Assembly: GCA_015075445.1 (NCBI GenBank)
Contig: JABTUJ010000001.1
Location: forward strand, 62,001-126,000
Reading direction: 5' to 3'
Origin: Verrucomicrobiales bacterium
Lineage (GTDB): Bacteria; Verrucomicrobiota; Verrucomicrobiia; Limisphaerales; J093
Length of the DNA: 64,000 bases
The position numbers and the translations under genes were made by a program. Below, in pieces: positions 17,974-26,664 of this stretch (the stretch's first letter is position 1; each line of letters begins with the position of its first letter). The notes under the pieces were generated by a model, which saw nothing but the letters and a program-made list of their open reading frames with translations, searched no databases and was not told the DNA's origin.

Positions 17974-18750
17974 GTGGAGACACCTCCCACGCACCCCGGC
18001 GAGTCCCCCCGCGCCTTCGCCCCCACCCGCTGGACCCTCGTGCTTCGCGCGCGCGGGGTTACCCCCGAGGCGCAGCGCGCCTTGGGCGAGCTCTGTGAAG
18101 CGTACTGGCAACCCGTCTTCCAGTTCCTCCGTCGCGACGGACACGACGCGGACCGCGCCCGCGAACTGGCGCAGGAGTTCTTTCGCCGCCTCTTGGCCCG
18201 GCCGTCCCTCGGCGGCGTTGAGCCCGGGCGTGGCCGTTTCCGCTCCTACCTGCTCGGTGCGGTGAAGCACTTCCTCGCCGAGGAACGCGCCCGGGCACGG
18301 ACAGCCAAGCGGGGCGGCGGCCAGGAGCCCGTCTCCCTCGATGCCCACACCACCACCGACACCGCCGGGGAACTCGCCCTCCCCGACCCTCGCGGCGTGG
18401 TGCCCGACACCTGCTTCGACCACGAATGGGCGGTGACCCTGGTGGATCGGGCGGTGGCGACGCTCGGGGCCGAGGCGGCGGCGGCGGGACGGGGTGAGCC
18501 CTTTGCGGCGCTCAAGCCCTGGCTGTTGGGCGACCTGCCGGCCCTTTCGCAGGCCGCGGCCGCGCGGCATGTGGGTCTCAGCGAAGGCGCGGCGAAGGTG
18601 GCGGTCCACCGTTGGCGCAAGCGCTTCCGCGAACTCGTGAAGGCGGAGATTGCCCAGACCGTGAGTGATCCCGGCCAGATCCAGGAAGAACTCCGCTACC
18701 TCATCGAAGTCCTCGCCACCGATTACGAACATCGGGGATCGACGAGGTGA
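17974..18750 (+). CDS. ECF-type RNA polymerase sigma factor
   Basis: A 258-residue sigma-70-family factor with a GTG start 3 bp after the kinase stop. Region 2 includes LCEAYWQPVFQFLRRDGHDA and ARELAQEFFRRLL; region 4 has a helix-turn-helix near AAARHVGLSEGAAKVAVHRW. It is longer than ordinary ECF factors, with a linker of about 100 residues between the two regions, a form common in Planctomycetes and Verrucomicrobia. No anti-sigma factor is visible; ECF factors of these phyla are often paired with Ser/Thr kinases, and phosphorylation by the adjacent kinase is a reasonable inference. It converges with the zinc-ribbon gene 26 bp away. Confidence 0.88.
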   Translation: METPPTHPGESPRAFAPTRWTLVLRARGVTPEAQRALGELCEAYWQPVFQFLRRDGHDADRARELAQEFFRRLLARPSLGGVEPGRGRFRSYLLGAVKHFLAEERARARTAKRGGGQEPVSLDAHTTTDTAGELALPDPRGVVPDTCFDHEWAVTLVDRAVATLGAEAAAAGRGEPFAALKPWLLGDLPALSQAAAARHVGLSEGAAKVAVHRWRKRFRELVKAEIAQTVSDPGQIQEELRYLIEVLATDYEHRGSTR

Positions 18751-18776
18751 GGTGGTTCCCCTGGAACGGTGGGATT

Positions 18777-19842
18777 CTACGACCCGCGGGGCTTCTCCAA
18801 AGCAGACACGCGTTCGCGGAGCTCGTTCAGTTCCCGATGGACCGCGCGCACGATCTCCGTGTTGGTTACGAGCTCATCCTTGGCGGCGCGGTCCAGCAGT
18901 TCCCCGACGGTGAAACCGCGCGCCTGACGCAGGGCGTCGGAGGTCTCGCCGCGCGCTTCCACCTCGTAACGCCGCGCCAGGCCCTCGAGCACGGCCAGAC
19001 ACTGCGCGTGCGAAATGCCCATCAACCCCACCGTGTTCGCCCCCGGACCGTCGGTCGCCGCGGGCGGTTCCGTTCCCACCTCCGGTGCCACCTCCCGAAT
19101 CATGGCCGGGATCTCGCGGTCCAGAAACTCCGTCCGACCGCTGGCCGTAGCGATCACATTGCGCCGCTGGAACTCGAGCAGGATGGCGCCCATCAGACTG
19201 TGCCGCGTGGCCGTGGCATCGCCCACGTCGACCGGCACCAGCGTCTCGCCCTCCTCCCGGGCGGCGTAGGCAAACTTGCCCCTGCGGGTTCACGCCCGGC
19301 ATCCATCGCGCCGGATCTTCCCACTGCTCGCGGGCGCTCCGGACGATCGCGAGCTTCGACTCGGGCGTCAGGGCCGCCACCTGGACCACCGCGGGTGACC
19401 CCACTGTGCCGGGCCCCAGGTCCGGCTCCGGCCGGGAGGCCTCCGCCGGCGCCACCGGTTTCGCCAACCCAAGCGGCGGCGAGGGCAGGGGGCGGGCCGG
19501 TTCCGGGGCCGGCGGGGTGGACGGGGCCTCTTTCGCCGGCACGATGAGCGTCGTGTCGCTGGGCTTCTGCGAAGGCGCGATGACCGCATTCGCCGGGCGA
19601 TTCCCGGCCGGTTCGGCGCCCGTGGCACCACTCGATCCACCCGGCTTCCGGCGTGGCCCGGCGACGGGTTTGGCCAGGGCCGGTTTCACCCGGGCTTTCT
19701 CGGCTTTGGGCCCCGCGGTCTTGGGTCCGCGAATGACGAGCGCGCTTTGGCAACTGGGGCATCGGATGGTGCGTCCCACCGCACCGGCATCCACAAGAAT
19801 GGGTTGCCCACACGTGTCGCAATGAAACTTGATGTCGCTCAT
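18777..19842 (-). CDS. Zinc-ribbon protein of unknown function (one frameshift)
   Basis: An acidic, proline-rich protein. The N-terminus is a zinc ribbon (CDTCGQPILVDAGAVGRTIR, then CPSC) followed by a low-complexity Pro/Ala linker. The C-terminal part (EFLDREIPAMIREVAPEVG ... ELNELRERVSALEKPRGS) is helical and ends in a possible coiled coil. The frame breaks in a run of four G (fwd 19279-19282): removing one G restores a continuous sequence reading GVNPQGKFAYAAREEGETLV. This looks like a sequencing or assembly indel. It follows the M29 aminopeptidase gene by 71 bp on the same strand. No function is recognised. Confidence 0.65.
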
Positions 19843-19913
19843 GTCGTCGGTCCTCCAGCGTTTGTACCGGCCCCGGCAGGGCAGAACAACGGCATCGCCG
19901 GAGGAGAGCCAGG

Positions 19914-21017
19914 TCAACGGCGCGGATTGAGCCCGCGCAGATCCTTGGGCACAAAGAGGCCGTCGCGACGAATCAGTTCGCCGTCGAACCACACCTCGCC
20001 TCCGCCCCATTCGGGGCGCTGGATGAGGACCATGTCCCAATGGATGGCGGACTGGTTGCCGTTGCCACATTCGGCGTAGGCATTGCCGGGGGTGAAGTGC
20101 AGCGAACCCGCGATCTTCTCGTCGAAGAGGATGTCGCACATGGGGTTCTGGATGTGCGGGTTGAAGCCAAGCGCGAATTCGCCGATGAAGCGCGCGCCCG
20201 GATCGGTATCCAGAATCTCGTTGAGCCGCTGCGGATGGGTGCCGGTGGCCTGGACGACGCGTCCCTGCTTCAGTTCGAGGCGCACGTTGTCGAAGCGGGT
20301 GCCGCCGTAGAGGGTGGGCGTGTTGAACTGGATCACCCCGTTGGCGGAATCGCGGGTGGGACAGGAGAACACCTCGCCGTCCGGGATGTTCCGGAGCCCG
20401 TCGCAGGGCTTGGCGCCACTCCCCTTGATGCGGAACGAGAGATCAGTGCCCGGCCCTTTGATCTGGACGCGGTCGGCCTGGCGCATCCGCTGCACCAGGG
20501 GCTTCATCGCCTGCGCCAGCTTGCGGTAATCCAGGGTGCACACGTTGAAGTAGAAGTCCTCGAAGGCCTCCGTGCTCATACCGGCGGACTGGGCCATGCT
20601 CGGGGTGGGCCAGCGGAGCACGACCCAGCGGGTGCGATTGACCCGGTAATCCAGCAGAGGGCGAAGCGTCTTGTTGTACAGCGCCAGACGGTCGCCGGGC
20701 ACGTCCGCGGTCTCGCTGGCGTTGTGCGCGCCGCGCACGGCGATATAGGCCTGCATCCGCTTCATCCGGTGCAGTTCCAGGTCGCGCAACAAGCCCGCGT
20801 GCCGCGCGTCCGTCCCCCGCATGAGCTCGCGCGTGATCCGATTGTGCCGGACCTCGGCCACGGGGATGCCACCGGCAGCACGCACCGCCCGCACCAGCTC
20901 GACGCCGAACTCGTCAGGCACCTCGATCAGGTCGAGCAGCACGCGGTCCCCTTGCTTCACGGCGGTCGAGTACTCGACCAACAGCCGGGCGAGCTTGCCG
21001 TAACGCGGATCAGTCAT
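19914..21017 (-). CDS. M29-family aminopeptidase (AmpS/AmpT-like)
   Basis: A 367-residue metallo-aminopeptidase that would release N-terminal residues from peptides in the cytoplasm. It starts MTDPRYGKLARLLVEYS, as the family does. The C-terminal metal-binding segment is present: GEFALGFNPHIQNPM, then LHFTPGNAYAECGNGNQSAI and the HWD motif (IHWDMVLI), which match the paired Glu, His and His-x-Asp ligands of M29 enzymes. Length is close to the family norm of about 370-410. It lies upstream of the zinc-ribbon gene and has a long gene-poor region behind its start. Confidence 0.85.
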   Translation of the reverse strand: MTDPRYGKLARLLVEYSTAVKQGDRVLLDLIEVPDEFGVELVRAVRAAGGIPVAEVRHNRITRELMRGTDARHAGLLRDLELHRMKRMQAYIAVRGAHNASETADVPGDRLALYNKTLRPLLDYRVNRTRWVVLRWPTPSMAQSAGMSTEAFEDFYFNVCTLDYRKLAQAMKPLVQRMRQADRVQIKGPGTDLSFRIKGSGAKPCDGLRNIPDGEVFSCPTRDSANGVIQFNTPTLYGGTRFDNVRLELKQGRVVQATGTHPQRLNEILDTDPGARFIGEFALGFNPHIQNPMCDILFDEKIAGSLHFTPGNAYAECGNGNQSAIHWDMVLIQRPEWGGGEVWFDGELIRRDGLFVPKDLRGLNPRR

Positions 21018-21499
21018 GGGCCAAGCATAGAAGTCGCGCCGGTAAGGTCGAGACTTTTGCCCTCACCGCAGGGACGCGAAATGGCCGGCGCGTACAGGAA
21101 TCGCCAGCGGCAGGCTTCCCCTTGGCGAGTTCTGCCCACTCGCCCCGCATTGGGACCGCACCCGGAGGACTCCCCTGGACGTGGGGAGTGGTCCCCAGTC
21201 GGCCGCGGGCGATGGGGAGGGGAGCATCCCCGGACACCGCCGGCCCCGGAAGACCGGCGCAACGGCGGGACACGCGCCTCTGGACCCATCGGTCGGCGGG
21301 GAGGGAACACTTGCATCGGCCTCAGGGAGTTGGCACGTGTAATGCTAATTACGGAGACTGACAGCGTCGGGTTTCTGCGACGGAAATCGGCTGATGCCCG
21401 CCGCTCCCGCGTTCACCGCGGGCGCAGAAAGTCTGCCTTAACCTGCTCTCATCTCCCGGCCCGGCAGGGTCGGAAGCTGACCTACCTCGAATACGTCGC

Positions 21500-21535
21500 C
21501 TGGCGGCTTCGGCAACGAAGCCGCCAGTTCTCTTT
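21500..21535 (+). terminator. Stem-loop with T/C-rich tail (terminator or RNA hairpin)
   Basis: Perfect 12-bp stem CTGGCGGCTTCG / CGAAGCCGCCAG with a GCAA (GNRA) tetraloop, followed by TTCTCTTTCCCCC. The shape fits a factor-independent terminator, but no gene on the plus strand ends here. It may end an unannotated small RNA. Confidence 0.5.
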
Positions 21536-21646
21536 CCCCCGGAACGGGCCGGGCCGACGGATGCCCCTCCGGATATGAATTAGGGCAAATTGTCCTTTGT
21601 ATATTCCATCTCGGATCGACTACAACCCGGCCTTCCACCACGGCGG

Positions 21647-21675
21647 TTGCACCTCCGGGTGACGGCTGCTAAGCT
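21647..21675 (+). promoter_or_regulatory. Candidate sigma-70 promoter of the EF-hand gene
   Basis: TTGCAC (21647-21652), a 17-nt spacer, then TAAGCT (21670-21675). Predicted start near 21682, about 30 nt before the ATG at 21713. Each box matches four of six consensus positions. Confidence 0.35.
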
Positions 21676-21712
21676 CCGTCGCAGATTGACCAGACCAACC
21701 CCCGACCATCCT

Positions 21713-23947
21713 ATGGCAACTCGACCTGCTTCCCCGGCCCACACGTGGCGTTTCTTCCGTGCGGGTGGCTTCGACCAAGTGCGCCTCGACCGCGGAGCCG
21801 ACCTGCTGGATCTCGAGCAACTGGACCAGAAGCTGTGGGTTGCGCTGGCCTGTCCGACCGCCGGCCTGGAGTTCGATGACCGCACCCTCGCGTTGATCGA
21901 CACCGACCACGACGGCCGCGTCCGCGCCCCGGAGCTCCTCGCCGCCATCAAGTGGACCGGCAGCCTGCTCAAGAACCCCGACGACCTCTTCAAAGGCACC
22001 GCATCCCTCCCCCTCGACGCCATCAATGATGCCACCGCCGAAGGCCAGGCCATCCTCGAATCGGCGCGTCAGGTGCTCGTGAACCTCGGCAAACCCGAGG
22101 CGAACGACATCCGCGTCAGTGACCTGACCGATACCGCGAAGATCTTCGCCCAAACCGCCTTTAACGGCGACGGTCTCATCGTCGCAGATTCTGCCGAGGA
22201 CGAGCCCACCCGCACCCTGATCGCTGACATCATCCACTGCCTCGGGTCGGACCTCGACCGGTCCGGCAAGCCGGGCATCAACCAGGCCAAGGTGGACGCC
22301 TTCTTCGCCGATGCGACCGCGCTGGTGGCCTGGGCCGATCAGGCGCAGACCGACGCGGCGACCCTCCTGCCCCTCGGCGAAGCCACCGCGGCCGCGGCCG
22401 ACGCCCTCGCTGCGGTGAAAGCCAAGGTGGACGATTATTTCGGCCGCTGCCGGCTCGCCGCCTATGACGCCCGCGCCCTCGCCGCGCTCAACCGCGAGGA
22501 AAAGGAGTACCTGGCCCTGGCCGCGCGCGACCTGACCATCTCCGCCGCGGAGGTGGCCGACTTTCCGCTGGCGCCCGTTGCAGCCGGGAAACCGCTTCCA
22601 CTGCGGGCGGGGGTGAATCCCGCGTGGGCGGATCGACTGGCGACGTTGCAGGCGGCGGCCGTGAAGCCGCTGCTGGGTGAGCGCGCCGAGTTGACCGAGG
22701 CCGACTGGTCCACGCTCGGTGCGAAACTCGGGCCATACCAGGCCTGGACGACCGCCAAGCCCGCCACACAACTCGAGCCCCTCGGCCTGGAACGCGTGCG
22801 CAGCCTCCTGGCGGAGAAGGGCCAGGAGACCCTCGGCGCCCTCATCGTCCGTGACCAGGCGCAGGAAGCCAACGTGAAGGCCATCACCACGGTCGAGAAG
22901 CTGGTGCGCTTCCATCGGGACCTCGCCCTCCTGTGCACCAATTTCGTCAACTTCAAGGACTTCTACAGCGGCAGCGCGCCGGCCATCTTCCAGGCGGGGA
23001 CGCTGTATCTCGATCAGCGGAGCTGCGATCTGTGTCTCCGGGTCGACGACGCCGCCAAACACGCCGCCATGGCCGCCCTCGCTGGCAGTTACCTCGCCTA
23101 TTGCGACTGTGTGCGGAAAGGGACCGGCGAGAAGCTGCAGATCGTGGCCGCCTTCACCGACGGCGACTCGGACAACCTCATGGTGGGCCGCAACGGCATC
23201 TTCTACGATCGCAAGGGCCGCGACTGGGACGCCACGATCACGCGCATCATCGACAACCCGATCAGCCTCCGCCAGGCCTTCTGGTCGCCTTACAAGAAGT
23301 TCGTCCGCCTGATCGAAGAGCTGGTCGCCAAGCGGGCCGCCGCCGCCGAGACCGCCTCAAGCGCCAAGCTCGAGGGCGCGGCCACCGCCGTGGCGCACGC
23401 CGATACCGCGAAACCCCCGGCCGCGGCGCCGCCCAAGAAGCTGGATATCGGGTCGGTCGCCGCCATCGGCATCGCATTCGGCGCCATCGGCACCTTCTTC
23501 GCTACGCTGCTGGGCTATGTGACCGGGATCATCCGGTTCGGGCCGCCGGCCATCATCGGTGCCGTGCTGGCCGTGATCGCGCTCATCTCGGGCCCGTCCC
23601 TGATCCTCGCCTTCCTCAAACTGCGCAAGCGCAACCTCGGACCGCTCCTGGATGCCAACGGATGGGCGGTCAATGCCCGGGCGCGCATCAATGTGCCTTT
23701 CGGCAAATCCCTCACGGGGATTGCCAAGCTCCCGCCCGGCTCGCACCGCGACCTGCGGGATCCGTACCGGGAGAAGCGGCAGCCGTGGGGCCTCTACATC
23801 ACCCTGTTCGTTCTGTTGTTCGCCGCCTGGTCCTGGTACCAAGGCAAGATCGACACGTACCTCCCCAGCAAGATTACCAGCATCAGCGTGCTCGGCACCA
23901 ACGCGCCCGCCAGCAAGGTGGAAGCCCCAAAGCCACCGGCCCCGTAA
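21713..23947 (+). CDS. EF-hand-containing membrane protein of unknown function
   Basis: A 744-residue protein. An EF-hand calcium-binding loop is seen near residue 63 (DTDHDGRVRAPELLAAI). The long middle is helical and contains the block RFHRDLALLCTNFVNFKDFY and GTLYLDQRSCDLCLRVDD. Two hydrophobic segments near 585-640 (VAAIGIAFGAIGTFFATLLG, PPAIIGAVLAVIALISG) and one near 695-712 (LYITLFVLLFAAWSWY) make it a membrane protein with a large cytoplasmic or periplasmic N-terminal region. The ATG at 21713 is chosen over longer frames because upstream codons cross the promoter. Similar EF-hand proteins occur in Verrucomicrobia and Planctomycetes; no function is known. Confidence 0.7.
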   Translation: MATRPASPAHTWRFFRAGGFDQVRLDRGADLLDLEQLDQKLWVALACPTAGLEFDDRTLALIDTDHDGRVRAPELLAAIKWTGSLLKNPDDLFKGTASLPLDAINDATAEGQAILESARQVLVNLGKPEANDIRVSDLTDTAKIFAQTAFNGDGLIVADSAEDEPTRTLIADIIHCLGSDLDRSGKPGINQAKVDAFFADATALVAWADQAQTDAATLLPLGEATAAAADALAAVKAKVDDYFGRCRLAAYDARALAALNREEKEYLALAARDLTISAAEVADFPLAPVAAGKPLPLRAGVNPAWADRLATLQAAAVKPLLGERAELTEADWSTLGAKLGPYQAWTTAKPATQLEPLGLERVRSLLAEKGQETLGALIVRDQAQEANVKAITTVEKLVRFHRDLALLCTNFVNFKDFYSGSAPAIFQAGTLYLDQRSCDLCLRVDDAAKHAAMAALAGSYLAYCDCVRKGTGEKLQIVAAFTDGDSDNLMVGRNGIFYDRKGRDWDATITRIIDNPISLRQAFWSPYKKFVRLIEELVAKRAAAAETASSAKLEGAATAVAHADTAKPPAAAPPKKLDIGSVAAIGIAFGAIGTFFATLLGYVTGIIRFGPPAIIGAVLAVIALISGPSLILAFLKLRKRNLGPLLDANGWAVNARARINVPFGKSLTGIAKLPPGSHRDLRDPYREKRQPWGLYITLFVLLFAAWSWYQGKIDTYLPSKITSISVLGTNAPASKVEAPKPPAP

Positions 23948-23975
23948 GCCGGGCATTCCCTCCTCGGCACCCACC

Positions 23976-24045
23976 GTAGGCGCCGACGGGTGGGGGCGAA
24001 GAGTAATGCCCGTGGCCCGAAACGCCTCCTCACGTCGGCGCCTAC
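23976..24045. repeat. Palindromic repeat family 1, copy C
   Basis: Left arm GTAGGCGCCGACGGGTGGGG and right arm ACGCCTCCTCACGTCGGCG ending CCTAC. It lies exactly between two convergent genes and could act as a bidirectional terminator. Confidence 0.85.
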
Positions 24046-24087
24046 CGTCTGTTTCTGGTGCAGGCCGACGGTGGAGCGACCGCCGAC

Positions 24088-25572
24088 TCACCACGTCCGG
24101 ACCCGATAGAACCGGGCCGGGCGTGGCGGGTCCGTCAGGGCTTCCGACCACGCCGTGTCGAGCAGGAGCGGTGTCACCGGCTGAAACGGATCGCCGCACC
24201 GGTCCGTGGCCTCCACCTGGTGAACTCGGCCTCCGCCCTCCCACGAGAGCACGATCTCGTCAGGCGGGCCCGGGGCAATCCGCAGCTTCACCCCCGGACC
24301 CGCCGCCGCGGCGTCCGAGATCGCCCAGAATCCCTGCAGACCGAAGTTGGCCAGGTCTTCGAGCGGCTGAAAGTCCCGCACCAGATCCAGGTTCCGCGCC
24401 ACCACGTACCCCTGGTCGCTGAGCACGTCGCCGTCCGTCACATACCCCAGCACGCGGTCCTGGAGACCCTCCTCCGTCGTGAACCACACCTCGCCCGACG
24501 GCCAGCAATAGAAGCCGTCCAGGCCGTAGTCAGGGTTCGCATCCGTGGGCTTGAAGCGCGCGAGCAAGTCCAGATGGGAGCGCTCGATGCGACCGTCGTT
24601 CGTCAACACATCGCCTCGCCCGACCCACCGCCCGAGCCGCTCGGAGAACTGCGGCCGCCGCACCGAGAACCGGAACCCGGCGCTGGTTGCCTCGACCGCA
24701 TCGAGTCCCAGGTCCGGGATGGGCGGCATGAACCCGAACGCCTTGACCAGGTCCGCCTGGCGCACCACCACCGCGCCGCGCGTGGACACCAGATCCCCTT
24801 CCGCCACCGGACCCAGGGTGGTGCTGACCACACCCCGATCCAGCGAGAACCACAGCTCCCCATCCCGCCCGGGCGGAATCGTGAACGCATCGATACCGAC
24901 GTCCAGGTCATCGCCGGCAAGGCCAACCTGCTTCAACAGCCGCACGCCTTCGCGGACCACCCGGGCCGGGCTGGCGAGCAGGTCCGAGGAACGAATGCGG
25001 TTGGTGGGCCATTCCCCCAAACCTGACGTCATCCCGTGGGCCGTGGTGAACCACAGCTCGCGCAACGGCGCGGCCGCGAGGGTCACGAACAACCGCGACT
25101 CCAGCGTGCCGCCCTCCTCGGCCAGTTCGACCGCCAGCATCGGCCACGGACGCGTGACCCCGCCCAGCGGGCTTCGGAGCAAGACCGGCCGTTGTCCCGC
25201 CGAACTCCGCACCGTGCCTTCGAGGCTCCATTCCTGAACGAGCGCCACCTCACCGCCCCAAGTGAAGCTCCCACGCCCCGTCAGTTCGTAGCCCGGCGGC
25301 TCGGCGCCGTCGGTGAAGCGGATCTGGCTCAGCTCATAGCGGTCGAAGAGCGGGTTGCGCTCCATCAACTGCACTTCGAAACCGCCCTGCAACGGGATCT
25401 CCAGCGGGAGCCGATCACAAATGCTGCAGTCATCCAGGAGCCGGGCACCCGCGATCAACTGGTAATGCCACGGAGCGGTCTCCGGCGCCGGTTCCGTCGC
25501 TTCCGTTGCGATCCCTCCCCCACAACCCAGTGCCCACAGCCACGAAATCCAGCCACGGTTGCCACGGTTCAT
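24088..25572 (-). CDS. Exported repeat protein of unknown function
   Basis: A 494-residue protein with an N-terminal export signal ending LWALGCGGG, which may be a weak lipobox. From about residue 190 it holds about four imperfect repeats of some 55 residues with the pattern S-x-D-L-L/V-S...G...L-x-x-F...D-x-G-L/I-D-A/G-F...E/L-W-F-S/T. Examples: DDLDVGIDAFTIPPGRDGEL, WFSLDRGVVSTTLG, NPDYGLDGFYCWPSGEVWF and DLANFGLQGFWAISD. The C-terminus (QPVTPLLLDTA...ARFYRVRTW) resembles the YRV-ending module common at the end of verrucomicrobial exported proteins. Its ATG overlaps the stop of the methyltransferase gene. No known family is assigned. Confidence 0.65.
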   Translation of the reverse strand: MNRGNRGWISWLWALGCGGGIATEATEPAPETAPWHYQLIAGARLLDDCSICDRLPLEIPLQGGFEVQLMERNPLFDRYELSQIRFTDGAEPPGYELTGRGSFTWGGEVALVQEWSLEGTVRSSAGQRPVLLRSPLGGVTRPWPMLAVELAEEGGTLESRLFVTLAAAPLRELWFTTAHGMTSGLGEWPTNRIRSSDLLASPARVVREGVRLLKQVGLAGDDLDVGIDAFTIPPGRDGELWFSLDRGVVSTTLGPVAEGDLVSTRGAVVVRQADLVKAFGFMPPIPDLGLDAVEATSAGFRFSVRRPQFSERLGRWVGRGDVLTNDGRIERSHLDLLARFKPTDANPDYGLDGFYCWPSGEVWFTTEEGLQDRVLGYVTDGDVLSDQGYVVARNLDLVRDFQPLEDLANFGLQGFWAISDAAAAGPGVKLRIAPGPPDEIVLSWEGGGRVHQVEATDRCGDPFQPVTPLLLDTAWSEALTDPPRPARFYRVRTW

Positions 25573-26664
25573 GCCGCCACCGTAGGCGCATCCCGTCCGC
25601 CGGTAAAGGGCGGTACGCTGGCGTCGCGCGCCTGCAGCACCAGCAGGTAGGCCTGCGGGTTGGGCGTCCGTTCGCGACCGAACCGCAGCCGCACGAACGT
25701 GCCCAGGTGCAGCGCCTGGCCCACGAAGCCGTGCCGCGCAAACTGCTCGAGCGTGCGCGTCAGGCTCAGGGTGTTGAGATGGTAATCCTCCACGGGCCGG
25801 ACCACGTGTTCCCCGATCTCGTCCATCTGGAAGAACCCGAGGCACAGCCCGCGCCGTGTCACCCGGCACACCTCCGCCACCGCCGCCTCGAATCCCTCCG
25901 GCGACAGGTGCTCGAACAGATCGTGGACCCACGCGTAGTCGAACGTCCGGTCCGCCGCCGGCAGGGCGAACACATTTCCCTCTTCAAAGCGCGTGCCGGG
26001 GAAGCGCGCCCGGGCATTCGCCACGTTCGCCGCGCACAGGTCGACGCCCGTGTAATCCAGGAACCGCGCCAGACCGGTCGCGGCCAGGAACCGATAGTCG
26101 TTGGCCGAACCGCACGCCGGCTCGATCAGCGACACGCGGGTGGAGTCCTCCACCTCCGCCAACACTTCCGCCCACAACCGCACGAACGTGTTGGCCAGTT
26201 CCTCCCAGGCCGCCGCGTCCCCACCCGGTCCACCGACATCGGCGTCCGATTCCCCCGCGCGTGCCAGGAACCGACCCAGGTAATCTGGCACGGTCGTCCC
26301 CGCCACCCTCGCTGGCAGGGTGGCACGGACCCGGTGAACACACGCCGGCACCGGCCAACCGTCGGCATTGTCGGCACCCGAGGCGAGCGCGGCGCCGATG
26401 GCCCGCCAATCCTCGAAACCGCTCACCTCTCGTCGCAGCTCGAGCAGCCAGTGCAACACCACGGCGAAGCGCAGTTCTGCTTCCATCAGTTCCCCGTGGC
26501 GATCCCCCCACAGGACGCACCCCAGGAAATGGCGGCTCAGCACGCTCGCGACATTCAGGCGCGGATCCTCCACATCCGCCACCAGGTAATCCCGCAGCCA
26601 GGTCGGTCGTGCCCTTCCAGGCTCGGATCAAGCGTGCCGTCTCGAGGCGAAGCGGCTCGTTCAT
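25569..26664 (-). CDS. SAM-dependent methyltransferase (probable frameshift near start)
   Basis: A class I methyltransferase. The uninterrupted part (start of frame near 26582, 337 residues) contains motif I (SLIEPACGSANDYRFLAATG), the acidic strand YTGVDLCAANVANARARFPG, and FDYAWVHDLFEHLSPEGFEA. A better start is the ATG at 26664: it has a GGAG site and overlaps the stop of the CPBP gene (ATGA). The frame is lost in a GGG run (fwd 26612-26614); removing one G joins MNEPLRLETARLIRAWKARP to TWLRDYLVADVEDPRLNVAS without a gap. The target is unknown. It is the middle gene of a protease-methyltransferase-exported-protein operon. Confidence 0.75.

Larger units (their letters stand above)
21018..21712. 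other. Long intergenic region with one strong stem-loop
   Basis: About 695 bp without a convincing gene. The open frame that crosses it is the antisense of the aminopeptidase gene read through. The stretch 21336-21600 is less GC-rich than its surroundings (AATGCTAATTACGG, TATGAATTAGGGCAAATTG). It contains a perfect stem-loop at 21500-21527 and a candidate promoter for the EF-hand gene. A small RNA is possible but no known family was recognised. Confidence 0.5.

Noticed and set aside
21460..21535. 4.5S (SRP) RNA, because of a GGAAG motif near a strong stem
   Set aside because: The conserved SRP loop sequence and its pairing partner are absent; only the short motif matches.
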